DNA of 64,000 nt from Kluyvera sp046569695. Lineage in GTDB: Bacteria > Pseudomonadota > Gammaproteobacteria > Enterobacterales > Enterobacteriaceae. Of this stretch, positions 42,774-50,894 are shown piece after piece (the first letter of the stretch is position 1; each line of letters opens with the position of its first letter). The translations under genes and the position numbers were made by a program. Under the pieces are notes generated by a model. The model was not told the origin of the DNA. It saw nothing but the letters and a program-made list of their open reading frames with translations, and searched no databases. Location: NCBI RefSeq assembly GCF_046569695.1, contig NZ_JBKHUI010000005.1:124001-188000 (forward strand). The letters run 5' to 3'.

Positions 42774-43955
42774 ATGCAAAACAGTACCGCCGCCGCCCCA
42801 CGGCGATCGTTTGATTTCACCTCATCATCCTTTCTGATTGTTGCCTTTCTAACCGGTATTGCCGGCGCGCTGCAGACCCCAACGCTGAGCCTGTTCCTCA
42901 GTAATGAGGTACACGTTCGCCCGGCGATGGTCGGCTTCTTTTTCACCGGCAGCGCCGTCATCGGTATCCTGGTCAGCCAATTTCTGGCGGGCTACTCGGA
43001 TAAACGTGGGGACCGTAAAAATCTGATCGTGGTCTGCTGCCTGCTGGGCGTGCTGGCCTGCGTGCTGTTCGCCTGGAACCGTAACTACTTTATTCTGCTT
43101 TTTGTCGGCGTCTTCCTCAGCAGCTTTGGTTCGACGGCTAACCCGCAAATGTTCGCCCTCGCCCGCGAGCACGCCGATAAAACCGGCCGCGAGGCGGTAA
43201 TGTTCAGCTCGATTATGCGAGCGCAGGTGTCGCTGGCGTGGGTGATTGGCCCACCGCTGGCCTACGCACTGGCAATGGGCTTTAGCTTTACGGTGATGTA
43301 TCTGTCGGCTGCGGTGGCGTTTGTGGTCTGCGGCGCGATGGTCTGGTTGTTCCTGCCGACCATGCGTAAAGAGAAAGTCGCCGCAAGCGGTACGATTCAG
43401 GCACCGCGCACCAACCGCCGGGATACGCTGCTGCTGTTTGTTATCTGCACCCTGATGTGGGGCACCAACAGCCTCTATATCATCAATATGCCGCTGTACA
43501 TCATTAATGAACTGCATCTGCCGGAGAAGCTGGCTGGGGTGATGATGGGCACTGCCGCCGGGCTGGAGATCCCGACGATGCTGATTGCTGGTTACTTCGC
43601 CAAGCGCCTGGGTAAACGCTTCCTGATGCGCCTGGCCGCCGTGGCTGGGCTATTCTTCTATATAGGTATGCTGACTTTCAGCAGCCCAACGCTGTTGCTG
43701 GCGATGCAGCTGCTAAACGCAGTGTATATCGGTATCCTCGGCGGGATTGGCATGCTGTATTTCCAGGATTTGATGCCGGGGCAAGCCGGTTCAGCCACTA
43801 CGCTGTACGCCAATACCTCTCGCGTTGGCTGGATCATCGCCGGTTCTCTGGCGGGCGTCGTGGCAGAAATCTGGAACTACCATACCGTGTTCTGGATTGC
43901 GCTGGTGCTGTGCATCGCCACCCTTTGCTGCCTGGTGCGGATTAAAGACGTTTAG
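42774..43955 (+). CDS. setB: Sugar efflux transporter B
   Basis: A 393-residue MFS sugar exporter (lactose, glucose and analogues) of the SET family, the same length as E. coli. It has 12 helices, with FLTGIAGALQTPTLSLFLSN (about 24-43), the loop GYSDKRGDRKNLIVVCC (about 74-90) and ANTSRVGWIIAGSLAGVVAE near the end. It is divergent from fruB. Its stop overlaps that of yeiW by four bases, in convergent orientation. Confidence 0.95.
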   Translation: MQNSTAAAPRRSFDFTSSSFLIVAFLTGIAGALQTPTLSLFLSNEVHVRPAMVGFFFTGSAVIGILVSQFLAGYSDKRGDRKNLIVVCCLLGVLACVLFAWNRNYFILLFVGVFLSSFGSTANPQMFALAREHADKTGREAVMFSSIMRAQVSLAWVIGPPLAYALAMGFSFTVMYLSAAVAFVVCGAMVWLFLPTMRKEKVAASGTIQAPRTNRRDTLLLFVICTLMWGTNSLYIINMPLYIINELHLPEKLAGVMMGTAAGLEIPTMLIAGYFAKRLGKRFLMRLAAVAGLFFYIGMLTFSSPTLLLAMQLLNAVYIGILGGIGMLYFQDLMPGQAGSATTLYANTSRVGWIIAGSLAGVVAEIWNYHTVFWIALVLCIATLCCLVRIKDV

Positions 43956-44206
43956 GGTGCGGTCAACGCTTCGAGGTGAAGCAGATAGGTCATCGCCGCG
44001 TCGCGGGTGACTCCGCACATTTCTGGTGCGGGCTGTAACCCTGCGCATACCTTCGGGCGCAGCGGCGAGCCAAAGATTTTACACCGCTGGCGTTCGTCAA
44101 GCTGCACGCAGGGCGTGTTAGCCGGTTTGCCGTTGGGCATGCCGGGAATGGGGCTGGAGATTGAAGGTGCAGTGCAGCAAGCCCCGCAGTCCGGACGACA
44201 TTCCAT
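43952..44206 (-). CDS. yeiW: YeiW, small cysteine-cluster protein (UPF0153)
   Basis: An 84-residue protein with eight cysteines, mostly in the N-terminal CRPDCGACC (about 3-11) and later NTPCVQLDERQRC and VCAGLQPAPEMC, the zinc- or iron-cluster pattern of the YkgJ/UPF0153 group. Start at 44206 gives the E. coli length (84) and places the first Cys at residue 3; a longer in-frame start is rejected as unlike the family. Function unknown. It overlaps setB tail to tail by four bases. Confidence 0.9.
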   Translation of the reverse strand: MECRPDCGACCTAPSISSPIPGMPNGKPANTPCVQLDERQRCKIFGSPLRPKVCAGLQPAPEMCGVTRDAAMTYLLHLEALTAP

Positions 44207-44360
44207 CGCGGGTTCTCTGTAGTGTGGATAAGGTAGTGGCGCGCACATTACCACCTTTTGAGCAGCCATAGCAAAAGCCTTTAAATCCTCTTGCCTGAAA
44301 CGCCCGGCACGAGTACTTTTACGCGATATTTTTGACACCCTAGTTCACAGGATAATTGCA

Positions 44361-44933
44361 ATGCCAAGAGCGAACGAAATTAAAAAAGGTATGGTGCTGA
44401 ATTACAACGGCAAACTGCTGATTGTAAAAAACATTGATATTCAGTCACCGAGCGCCCGTGGCGCAGCAACGCTGTACAAAATGCGCTTCTCCGATGTCAG
44501 CACCGGTCTAAAGGTTGAAGAGCGTTTTAAAGGCGACGACATGGTTGATACCGTGACCCTGAACCGCCGCTTCGTTGACTTTTCCTACATCGACGGCAAC
44601 GAATACGTGTTCATGGATAAGGAAGATTACACCCCGTACATCTTCACCCACGACCAGATTGCTGAAGAGCTGCAGTTCATTCCTGAAGGCGGTATGCCGG
44701 AAATGCAGGTTCTACTGTGGGATGGCCGGGTTCTGGCGCTGGAACTGCCGCAGACGGTCGATCTGGAAATCGTTGAAACTGCCCCTGGTATCAAAGGCGC
44801 TTCCGCCAGCTCCCGTACCAAGCCTGCGACCCTGACTACCGGCCTGGTGGTTCAGGTTCCTGAATACCTGACCACCGGCGAGAAAATTCGCGTTCATATC
44901 GAAGAAAAACGCTACATGTGCCGCGCGGACTAA
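44361..44933 (+). CDS. yeiP: EF-P paralogue (YeiP/EfpL)
   Basis: A 190-residue elongation factor P-like protein with the three OB/KOW-type domains of EF-P. The tip loop that reaches the peptidyl-transferase centre reads SPSARGAATLY, with Arg33 in place of the modified lysine of EF-P; this is the hallmark of the EfpL subgroup, which relieves ribosome stalling at proline and other motifs without post-translational modification (as recently reported, from memory). The C-terminal end is VHIEEKRYMCRAD. It has its own promoter region after yeiW and is followed by a REP unit. Confidence 0.95.
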   Translation: MPRANEIKKGMVLNYNGKLLIVKNIDIQSPSARGAATLYKMRFSDVSTGLKVEERFKGDDMVDTVTLNRRFVDFSYIDGNEYVFMDKEDYTPYIFTHDQIAEELQFIPEGGMPEMQVLLWDGRVLALELPQTVDLEIVETAPGIKGASASSRTKPATLTTGLVVQVPEYLTTGEKIRVHIEEKRYMCRAD

Positions 44934-44960
44934 TCTGCATCAGGCAATGTGCATCGTTCT

Positions 44961-44990
44961 GCCTGATGGCGCTTCGCTTATCAGGCCTAC
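44961..44990. repeat. REP unit after yeiP
   Basis: GCCTGATGGCGCTTCGCTTA... ending TCAGGCCTAC, preceded by a shorter arm (CATCAGGCA, 44939-44947). Same family as 8516-8592 and 21431-21502. Confidence 0.85.
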
Positions 44991-45007
44991 TCGATAGTGC
45001 AAACAAA

Positions 45008-45031
45008 AAGGGCAGCCAAATGGCTGCCCTT
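45008..45031. terminator. Bidirectional terminator of yeiP and uxuA
   Basis: Perfect 10-bp stem AAGGGCAGCC / GGCTGCCCTT with loop AAAT. T-rich on both strands (CTTTATT on plus, TTTTTG on minus). Confidence 0.93.
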
Positions 45032-45055
45032 CTTTATTCTGGGAAAAATGACAAA

Positions 45056-46246
45056 TTACAGCAGATCGCGGAACTTGGTCATTTTCAGCGCCAGCTCAAC
45101 GCCGCGCACTTCCGCCAGACCTTTCAGACGACCAATCGCCGAGTAGCCTGGGTTGGTTTTCTTCTTCAGGTCGTCCAGCATCTGGTGACCGTGGTCAGGA
45201 CGCATTGGGATAGGACGCAGATCGCCTGCTTTCTTACGACGCTGCTCTTCAGTCAGGATCGCATCAACCACCGCAACCATATTCACATCGCCCTGCAGGT
45301 GCGCAGCTTCGTGGAAGGTTTTCGGGTTCCCTTCACGGCAGGTAGAACGCAGGTGCGTGAAGTGGATACGGTCGCCAAAGGCCTCGATCATTTTCACCAG
45401 ATCGTTATCCTCACGCACGCCGTAAGAACCGGTGCACATGGTGAAACCGTTGTTGATGCTATCCACGGTCTCTTTCAGCCACTGCATATCTTCAATGGTA
45501 GAAACGATACGCGGCAGGCCGAGGATTGGACGCGGTGGATCGTCCGGGTGAACGGCCAGACGCACGCCCACTTCTTCCGCTACCGGCACGATAGCACGCA
45601 GGAAGACCGCCATGTTTTCACGCAGGTTTTCTTTGCTGATGTGATCGTATTCCGCCAGACGCGCACGGAACTGGTCCAGGGTGTAACCCTCTTCTGCGCC
45701 CGGCAGGCCAGCAATGATATTGCGGGTCAGCCTGGTGACTTCCGCTTCGGTCATCGCCTGGAAATATTCCTGCGCCTGACGCTGCTCTTCAGCGGTGTAA
45801 TCCGCCTGCGCGCCTTCACGTTTCAGGATGTGCAGCTCAAACGCCGCGAAAGCAATCTGGTCAAAGCGCAGCGCTTTAGAACCATCTTCCAGCGTGTACT
45901 CGAGGTCGGTACGCGTCCAGTCGAGGATTGGCATGAAGTTGTAGCAGACGGTGTCGATGCCACATTCAGCCAGATTGCGGATGCTCTGCTGATAGTTGGC
46001 AATCCAGGTTTTGTACTCACCGGAGCCGGTCTTAATGTCTTCGTGAACCGGGATACTTTCAACCACGGACCAGGTCAGGCCTTTTTCAGCCAGCATCGCT
46101 TTACGCTGTTTAATTTCTTCAACCGGCCATACCTGACCGTTTGGAATGTGGTGCAATGCCGTTACGACGCCCGTCGCGCCAGCCTGACGCACATCATCAA
46201 GAGATACCGGATCGTTCGGGCCGTACCAACGCCAGGTTTGTTCCAT
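45056..46246 (-). CDS. uxuA: D-mannonate dehydratase
   Basis: A 396-residue TIM-barrel dehydratase that turns D-mannonate into 2-keto-3-deoxygluconate in glucuronate catabolism (E. coli 394). Blocks include MEQTWRWYGPNDPVSLDDVR (1-20), CYNFMPILDWTRTDLEY (about 107-123), AVHPDDPPRPILGLPRIVST (about 232-251) with metal ligands, and MRPDHGHQMLDDLKKKTNPG near the end. An upstream in-frame start is rejected because the family begins MEQTWRWYG. In E. coli K-12 uxuA is elsewhere with uxuB; here it is divergent from yeiQ. Confidence 0.95.
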   Translation of the reverse strand: MEQTWRWYGPNDPVSLDDVRQAGATGVVTALHHIPNGQVWPVEEIKQRKAMLAEKGLTWSVVESIPVHEDIKTGSGEYKTWIANYQQSIRNLAECGIDTVCYNFMPILDWTRTDLEYTLEDGSKALRFDQIAFAAFELHILKREGAQADYTAEEQRQAQEYFQAMTEAEVTRLTRNIIAGLPGAEEGYTLDQFRARLAEYDHISKENLRENMAVFLRAIVPVAEEVGVRLAVHPDDPPRPILGLPRIVSTIEDMQWLKETVDSINNGFTMCTGSYGVREDNDLVKMIEAFGDRIHFTHLRSTCREGNPKTFHEAAHLQGDVNMVAVVDAILTEEQRRKKAGDLRPIPMRPDHGHQMLDDLKKKTNPGYSAIGRLKGLAEVRGVELALKMTKFRDLL

Positions 46247-46263
46247 TGCCTCACCCTCTAAAG

Positions 46264-46277
46264 TTGTTATACCAATA
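46264..46277. promoter_or_regulatory. Candidate UxuR/ExuR operator
   Basis: TTGTTATACCAATA is one mismatch from the palindromic core TTGGTATACCAA used by the hexuronate repressors, 18 bp before uxuA. A TCACA half with partial CRP similarity (about 46340-46356) lies further towards yeiQ. Confidence 0.55.
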
Positions 46278-46451
46278 AAATCACCTTCAATGACGACTAC
46301 CATACATGTTTCTTCAGGACCGTCAATAAATCCGCTGGGATTGATTGATCAAGCTCACATTAACGCGATAAATACGGCACACCAATTCAATTTGCTGTCA
46401 TATAACTTTACACTGCACACGTTAATTAATCGTTAATCGGATGTGTGAACA

Positions 46452-47918
46452 ATGAATACAATCGCCTCAAGCGCCCTTCCCGCCAGCGTCCAGCTCCCTC
46501 AATATGATAGACAACAGCTACGTTCGCGGATTGTGCACTTCGGTTTTGGTGCGTTTCACCGCGCCCACCAGGCACTGTTAACCAACCGGGTATTGAACCA
46601 GCACGGCGGCGACTGGGGAATTTGTGAAATCAGCCTGTTTAGCGGCGACGTGCTGATGAGCCAGCTCCGCCAGCAGGATCATCTGTTCACCGTGATGGAG
46701 AAGAGCGCAGCGGGCAACCAGCCGATTATCATTGGCGCGGTCCACGAGTGCCTGAACGCGAAGCTTGATTCTCTGGCGGCGATTATCGAAAAATTCTGTG
46801 AGCCACAGGTGGCGATTGTCTCGCTGACAATCACCGAAAAAGGCTACTGCATCGATCCGGCGACCGGCCACCTCGATTTCACCCAGCCGCGGATCGTCCA
46901 CGATCTTGAATCACCCACGGAGCCCCACTCCGCGCCGGGCATTCTGGTCGAAGCCCTATCTCGCCGCCGCGATCGCGGTCTTCCAGCCTTCACCGTCCTC
47001 TCCTGCGATAACATTCCTGATAACGGCCATGTGGTCAAAAACGCGGTGCTGGACATGGCAACCCGCCGGGACCCAGAACTAGCAAGCTGGATTGCGGAAT
47101 ACGTCAGCTTCCCCGGCACCATGGTCGACCGTATCGTCCCGGCCGCGACCGAAGCGTCGCTGGCAGAAATCACCCAGGAGTTGGGTGTCGAAGATCCGTG
47201 CGCTATCAGCTGCGAGCCGTTTATCCAATGGGTTATAGAAGATAACTTTGTCGCCGGACGCCCTGATTGGGGCAGCGTTGGGGCGCAGATGGTCAGTGAC
47301 GTCCTGCCGTGGGAAGAGATGAAGCTGCGCATGCTTAACGGCAGCCACTCGTTCCTTGCCTATCTCGGCTACCTTGCGGGCTATGCGCACATCAGCGACT
47401 GCATGCAGGATGAATCTTACCGCCGGGCAGCGCGTCATCTGATGATGGCCGAGCAGGCCCCTACGCTGCGTATTACCGATGTCGATCTCGGGGCATATGC
47501 CGATAGCCTGATCGCGCGCTTCAGCAACCCGGCGCTCCAGCACCGTACCTGGCAAATTGCAATGGACGGCAGCCAGAAACTGCCGCAGCGTCTGCTGGAC
47601 GGCATTCGTATTCACCTCCAGACCGGCAGCCGCTGGCCGCTGCTGGCGCTGGCAGTCGCCGGATGGATGCGCTACGTAAGCGGCGTGGACGATGCCGGGC
47701 AGCCGATTGATGTTCGCGACCCGCTGGCGGATAAAATTCGCGACATAGTGGCAAACAGCAGCGACGAGAACCGGGTTGCTGCACTGCTGACGCTGCAGGA
47801 AATTTTCGGCAGCGACCTGCCAGCCAACCCGCAATTTGTTCAGGCTATCGAGCAGGCGTGGCAGCATCTGGTGCAACAAGGCGCACGCCAGGCGGTGCTG
47901 ACCGCGCTCAATAGTTAA
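46452..47918 (+). CDS. yeiQ: YeiQ, mannitol dehydrogenase-family (fructuronate/mannonate) oxidoreductase
   Basis: A 488-residue polyol/uronate dehydrogenase, the same length as E. coli YeiQ. The NAD-binding start is SRIVHFGFGAFHRAHQALLT (about 25-44), with the family signature SLTITEKGYCIDP (about 122-134), LSCDNIPDNGHVVKN and WEEMKLRMLNGSHSFLAYLG (about 290-309). UxuB is in the same family, and here YeiQ is divergent from uxuA with a shared operator-like region. This supports a D-mannonate/fructuronate reductase role (inference from context). Confidence 0.92.
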   Translation: MNTIASSALPASVQLPQYDRQQLRSRIVHFGFGAFHRAHQALLTNRVLNQHGGDWGICEISLFSGDVLMSQLRQQDHLFTVMEKSAAGNQPIIIGAVHECLNAKLDSLAAIIEKFCEPQVAIVSLTITEKGYCIDPATGHLDFTQPRIVHDLESPTEPHSAPGILVEALSRRRDRGLPAFTVLSCDNIPDNGHVVKNAVLDMATRRDPELASWIAEYVSFPGTMVDRIVPAATEASLAEITQELGVEDPCAISCEPFIQWVIEDNFVAGRPDWGSVGAQMVSDVLPWEEMKLRMLNGSHSFLAYLGYLAGYAHISDCMQDESYRRAARHLMMAEQAPTLRITDVDLGAYADSLIARFSNPALQHRTWQIAMDGSQKLPQRLLDGIRIHLQTGSRWPLLALAVAGWMRYVSGVDDAGQPIDVRDPLADKIRDIVANSSDENRVAALLTLQEIFGSDLPANPQFVQAIEQAWQHLVQQGARQAVLTALNS

Positions 47919-47936
47919 CATTTTCTCCTATTTCGC

Positions 47937-47961
47937 GGGCTAATATTAGATTAGCCCGCCT
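47937..47961 (+). terminator. yeiQ terminator-like hairpin
   Basis: Perfect 9-bp stem GCGGGCTAA / TTAGCCCGC with a 7-nt loop, 18 bp after the yeiQ stop. The tail CCTTAACACTT is only moderately T-rich. Confidence 0.7.
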
Positions 47962-48042
47962 TAACACTTCTCTTTTCGACGCCGCTTCTCCAGGATAAAG
48001 TGATCCAGATAACACTATCACTATGTCCTGTGCGGAGTTTTC

Positions 48043-49020
48043 GTGACTAAAACCAATCTGATCACCGGCTTTCTTGGCAGCGGGAAGACCACCTCAATTC
48101 TGCATCTACTGGCCAATAAACCCGCCGACGAAAAATGGGCCGTACTGGTCAATGAGTTTGGTGAAGTCGGCATCGACGGTGCCCTGTTGGCCGACAGCGG
48201 CGCGTTGCTCAAAGAGATCCCCGGCGGCTGCATGTGTTGCGTTAACGGCCTGCCGATGCAGGTCGGATTGAATACGCTGCTGCGCCAGGGGAAACCGGAT
48301 CGTCTGCTGATTGAGCCTACGGGCCTCGGCCACCCGAAGCAGATCCTCGATCTGCTTACCGCCCCGGTTTACGAGCCGTGGATCGACCTGCGCGCCACGC
48401 TATGCGTGATCGACCCTCGCCAGTTGCTGGACGACAAGGTTGCCAACAATGAAAACTTCCGCGACCAGCTCGCCGCAGCGGACATTATTGTCAGCAACAA
48501 AACGGACCGTGCCACCGCCGAAAGCCGACAGGCGCTGGCCGCCTGGTGGCAACAGCACGGCGCTGAACGCCAGCTATTCGAGGCCACACAGGGCAATATT
48601 GATACTTCCCTACTGGATATGCCGCGCAGCAACACCACGCCGCTCAAGGCTAGCGCGGCGCACGCACACTCTCATCCGTCAAATAAAGGCCTCGCGGCGT
48701 TAAGCCTGCCGGAGTACCAGCGTTGGCGCAGAAGCGTTAACGAGGGCCAGGGCTATTATGCCTGTGGCTGGATTTTTGACGCCGACACCGTGTTTGACAC
48801 CATCGGTCTGCTGGAGTGGGCGCGTCTGTCGCCGGTGACTCGTCTGAAGGCGGTGATGCGTATTCCTGAAGGGCTGGTGCGTATTAATCGCCAGGGCGCC
48901 GACCTGCACATTGAAACGCAGAACGTTGCGCCACCGGATAGCCGTATCGAGCTGATAAACGACGCGCAAACCGACTGGAATTCGTTACAAACGGCGTTGT
49001 TGAAACTTCGTTTAGGTTGA
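48043..49020 (+). CDS. yeiR: YeiR, COG0523 zinc-binding GTPase
   Basis: A 325-residue CobW/COG0523 GTPase (E. coli YeiR 328) proposed to supply zinc to client proteins. Walker A is GFLGSGKTTS (about 8-17), the metal-binding CxCC motif is GGCMCCVNG (about 62-70), the Walker B-like stretch is LLIEPTGLGHP and the base-specificity motif is SNKTDRA (about 150-156). A His-bearing linker and CobW C-terminal domain follow (HIETQNVAPPDSR). It starts at a GTG with GGAG upstream. lpxT follows 32 bp on. Confidence 0.92.
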   Translation: MTKTNLITGFLGSGKTTSILHLLANKPADEKWAVLVNEFGEVGIDGALLADSGALLKEIPGGCMCCVNGLPMQVGLNTLLRQGKPDRLLIEPTGLGHPKQILDLLTAPVYEPWIDLRATLCVIDPRQLLDDKVANNENFRDQLAAADIIVSNKTDRATAESRQALAAWWQQHGAERQLFEATQGNIDTSLLDMPRSNTTPLKASAAHAHSHPSNKGLAALSLPEYQRWRRSVNEGQGYYACGWIFDADTVFDTIGLLEWARLSPVTRLKAVMRIPEGLVRINRQGADLHIETQNVAPPDSRIELINDAQTDWNSLQTALLKLRLG

Positions 49021-49052
49021 AGCCGCTAAGGTTTCCGCCGAGACTAATTGCT

Positions 49053-49781
49053 ATGAATATTAAGATGCGTACACGTTATCCCCTGATTATTTTACTCAAC
49101 GCCGCCGGCGTGGCGTTGTTTCTCTCCTGGTTCCTGCCGGTAAACCACGGATTCTGGTCTGCGGCCGACCTTGGCATTTTTCACTTCTTTAACCGGGGTT
49201 TAAACGCAGATAATTTGGGCTACGCCTGGTTCTTAGCCATTATTAATAATCGCGCCTTTGACGGCTGTTCGCTGTTAGCAATGGGCTGTCTGATGCTGAG
49301 TTTCTGGCTAAAAGAAACCACCCAAGGCCGTCGCCGAATCGTGGTGATGGGGTTGGTGATGCTGCTGTCGGCGGTCATCATTAACCAGCTGGCGCAGCAC
49401 CTGATGCCGGTCACCCGTAGCAGCCCGTCGCTCTCCGTGCCGGGCGTACACCGCGTCAGCGATTTTATCGACTTCTCGACCAAAGACGGCTCGCGGGACA
49501 GCTTCCCCGGCGACCACGGAATGATGCTGCTGATATTCGCTACCTTCATGTGGCGCTATTTCGGTCAGAAAGCGTTCCTTATTTCACTGATGATTTTTGT
49601 GGTTTTCGCCTTCCCGCGCGTGATGATCGGCGCACACTGGTTTACCGATATTGCCGTCGGTTCGTTAACCGCAGTGCTGATTGGCGTACCGTGGGTGCTG
49701 ATGACGCCATTAAGCGATAATGTGATGGGTTTCTTTGAACGAAATTTGCCCCATTTATCCAAAGCGAAATCGGCGCAATAA
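49053..49781 (+). CDS. lpxT: Lipid A 1-diphosphate synthase (PAP2 family)
   Basis: A 242-residue inner-membrane phosphotransferase that moves phosphate from undecaprenyl pyrophosphate to lipid A. It has about five helices and the PAP2 motifs: KDGSRDSFPGDHGMMLLI (about 146-163) and RVMIGAHWFTDIAVGS (about 193-208), with the catalytic His in each. Start at 49053 is a choice; a TTG at 49017 overlapping the yeiR stop would add 12 residues. E. coli LpxT has 237. A terminator follows. Confidence 0.9.
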   Translation: MNIKMRTRYPLIILLNAAGVALFLSWFLPVNHGFWSAADLGIFHFFNRGLNADNLGYAWFLAIINNRAFDGCSLLAMGCLMLSFWLKETTQGRRRIVVMGLVMLLSAVIINQLAQHLMPVTRSSPSLSVPGVHRVSDFIDFSTKDGSRDSFPGDHGMMLLIFATFMWRYFGQKAFLISLMIFVVFAFPRVMIGAHWFTDIAVGSLTAVLIGVPWVLMTPLSDNVMGFFERNLPHLSKAKSAQ

Positions 49782-50198
49782 ATAACCAATTCATCTGATA
49801 TTCCAGAAAGAGGGTATTCACCCTCTTTTTCTTTTTTTATTCCACCGCGTTATTGTCATCTTCCCGTCACAACATTCATTTTAATAATGAATGAGTTGCC
49901 CACTTTTCATTCACCAGTGACGGAATTTTGGCCATTCACAATTTTTAACTTTGTGTATCACGATTTCTTATAAAAAATCGGGCAAAAGCGCTCGCAATGC
50001 CGCTTTCGTTAAGGTAATCTCATTCGCGTTTGTCGTTTCAAAGAGCAATTATTTGGTTCGTAAATAAAACTTTGTGCGCTAAGCCACAAAAATGAATTCA
50101 AAGAATTGTCTCATTGATTGCGTGTATTTAGTCTCAGACGCGTTTGGCATTTTTTATAACGACTCCATCGTTAAGGACTTCAAGGGAAAACAACGAAA
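49782..50198. other. 417-bp lpxT-mepS intergenic region
   Basis: Begins with the lpxT terminator (49807-49828). The rest is AT-rich, with a GATTT-TTATAAAAA-ATC-type hairpin near 49961-49979, and no open frame of length. It must hold the mepS promoter and leader; I see no clear regulator site. Confidence 0.6.
49807..49840 (+). terminator. lpxT terminator
   Basis: Stem AAAGAGGGT / ACCCTCTTT with loop ATTC, followed by a TTCTTTTTTT tract, 25 bp after the lpxT stop. Confidence 0.93.
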
Positions 50199-50771
50199 AT
50201 GGTCAAATCTCAGCCGATTTTGAGATATATCTTGCGAGCGATTCCAGCAGTAGCAGTTGCGGTTCTGCTTTCTGCCTGTAGTAACACCAGCAACACCGCT
50301 AAGAACATGCATTCTGAGACGCATGCAGTGGGCACCGAAGATGCCTCGTCACTGCAAGCCTCTCAGGATGAATTTGAAACCATGGTGCGTAACCTCGACG
50401 TGAAGTCCCGTCTGATGGATCAATACGCAGGATGGAAAGGTGTACGCTACCGTCTGGGCGGCGACACCAAGCGCGGTATCGACTGCTCCAGCTTTGTGCA
50501 GCGTACCTTCCGCGAACAGTTTGGTTTAGAGCTGCCGCGCTCCACCTGGGAGCAGCAGGAAACGGGCAAATCCGTTAAACGCAATCAGCTTCGAACCGGT
50601 GATTTAGTGTTGTTCCGCGCCGGTTCTACCGGTCGCCATGTAGGCATCTACATCGGCAACAACCAGTTTGTTCATGCTTCCACCAGCAGTGGTGTGACGA
50701 TTTCCAGCATGAATGAACCGTACTGGAATAAACGTTACAACGAAGCACGCCGCGTCCTGAGTCGTTCGTAA
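50199..50771 (+). CDS. mepS: Murein DD-endopeptidase MepS (Spr), NlpC/P60 lipoprotein
   Basis: A 190-residue outer-membrane lipoprotein that cuts D-Ala-mDAP crosslinks to let the peptidoglycan grow. The lipobox LLSAC ends at Cys27. The NlpC/P60 domain has catalytic Cys96 (GIDCSSFVQ), His147 (GRHVGIYIG) and His159 (FVHASTS), matching E. coli 68/119/131 of the mature protein plus offset. E. coli is 188 residues. AAGGGA precedes the ATG. Two hairpins follow the gene. Confidence 0.96.
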   Translation: MVKSQPILRYILRAIPAVAVAVLLSACSNTSNTAKNMHSETHAVGTEDASSLQASQDEFETMVRNLDVKSRLMDQYAGWKGVRYRLGGDTKRGIDCSSFVQRTFREQFGLELPRSTWEQQETGKSVKRNQLRTGDLVLFRAGSTGRHVGIYIGNNQFVHASTSSGVTISSMNEPYWNKRYNEARRVLSRS

Positions 50772-50780
50772 TGTCGTTTA

Positions 50781-50849
50781 CCGTCAGTTTCCCTTGGCTG
50801 ACGGTAAGCATAAAAAAAGCACTGCTCCGGCAGTGCTTTTTTTATGCTT
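50781..50849. terminator. Tandem hairpins and 19-bp perfect inverted repeat after mepS
   Basis: CCGTCAG/CTGACGG (50781-50803) is followed by a perfect 19-bp inverted repeat (arms 50806-50824 and 50831-50849, loop CTCCGG). The second contains AAAAAAAGCACTG / CAGTGCTTTTTTT, so it can terminate in both directions. Confidence 0.92.
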
Positions 50850-50894
50850 CATCATTATTCTTTTCTTTAGAGTTCCGTAGCATAGAGAAGTTGC

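Noticed and set aside
44918..46261. 447-codon open frame on the plus strand
   Set aside because: Antisense to uxuA, starts inside the end of yeiP and runs through a REP and a terminator.
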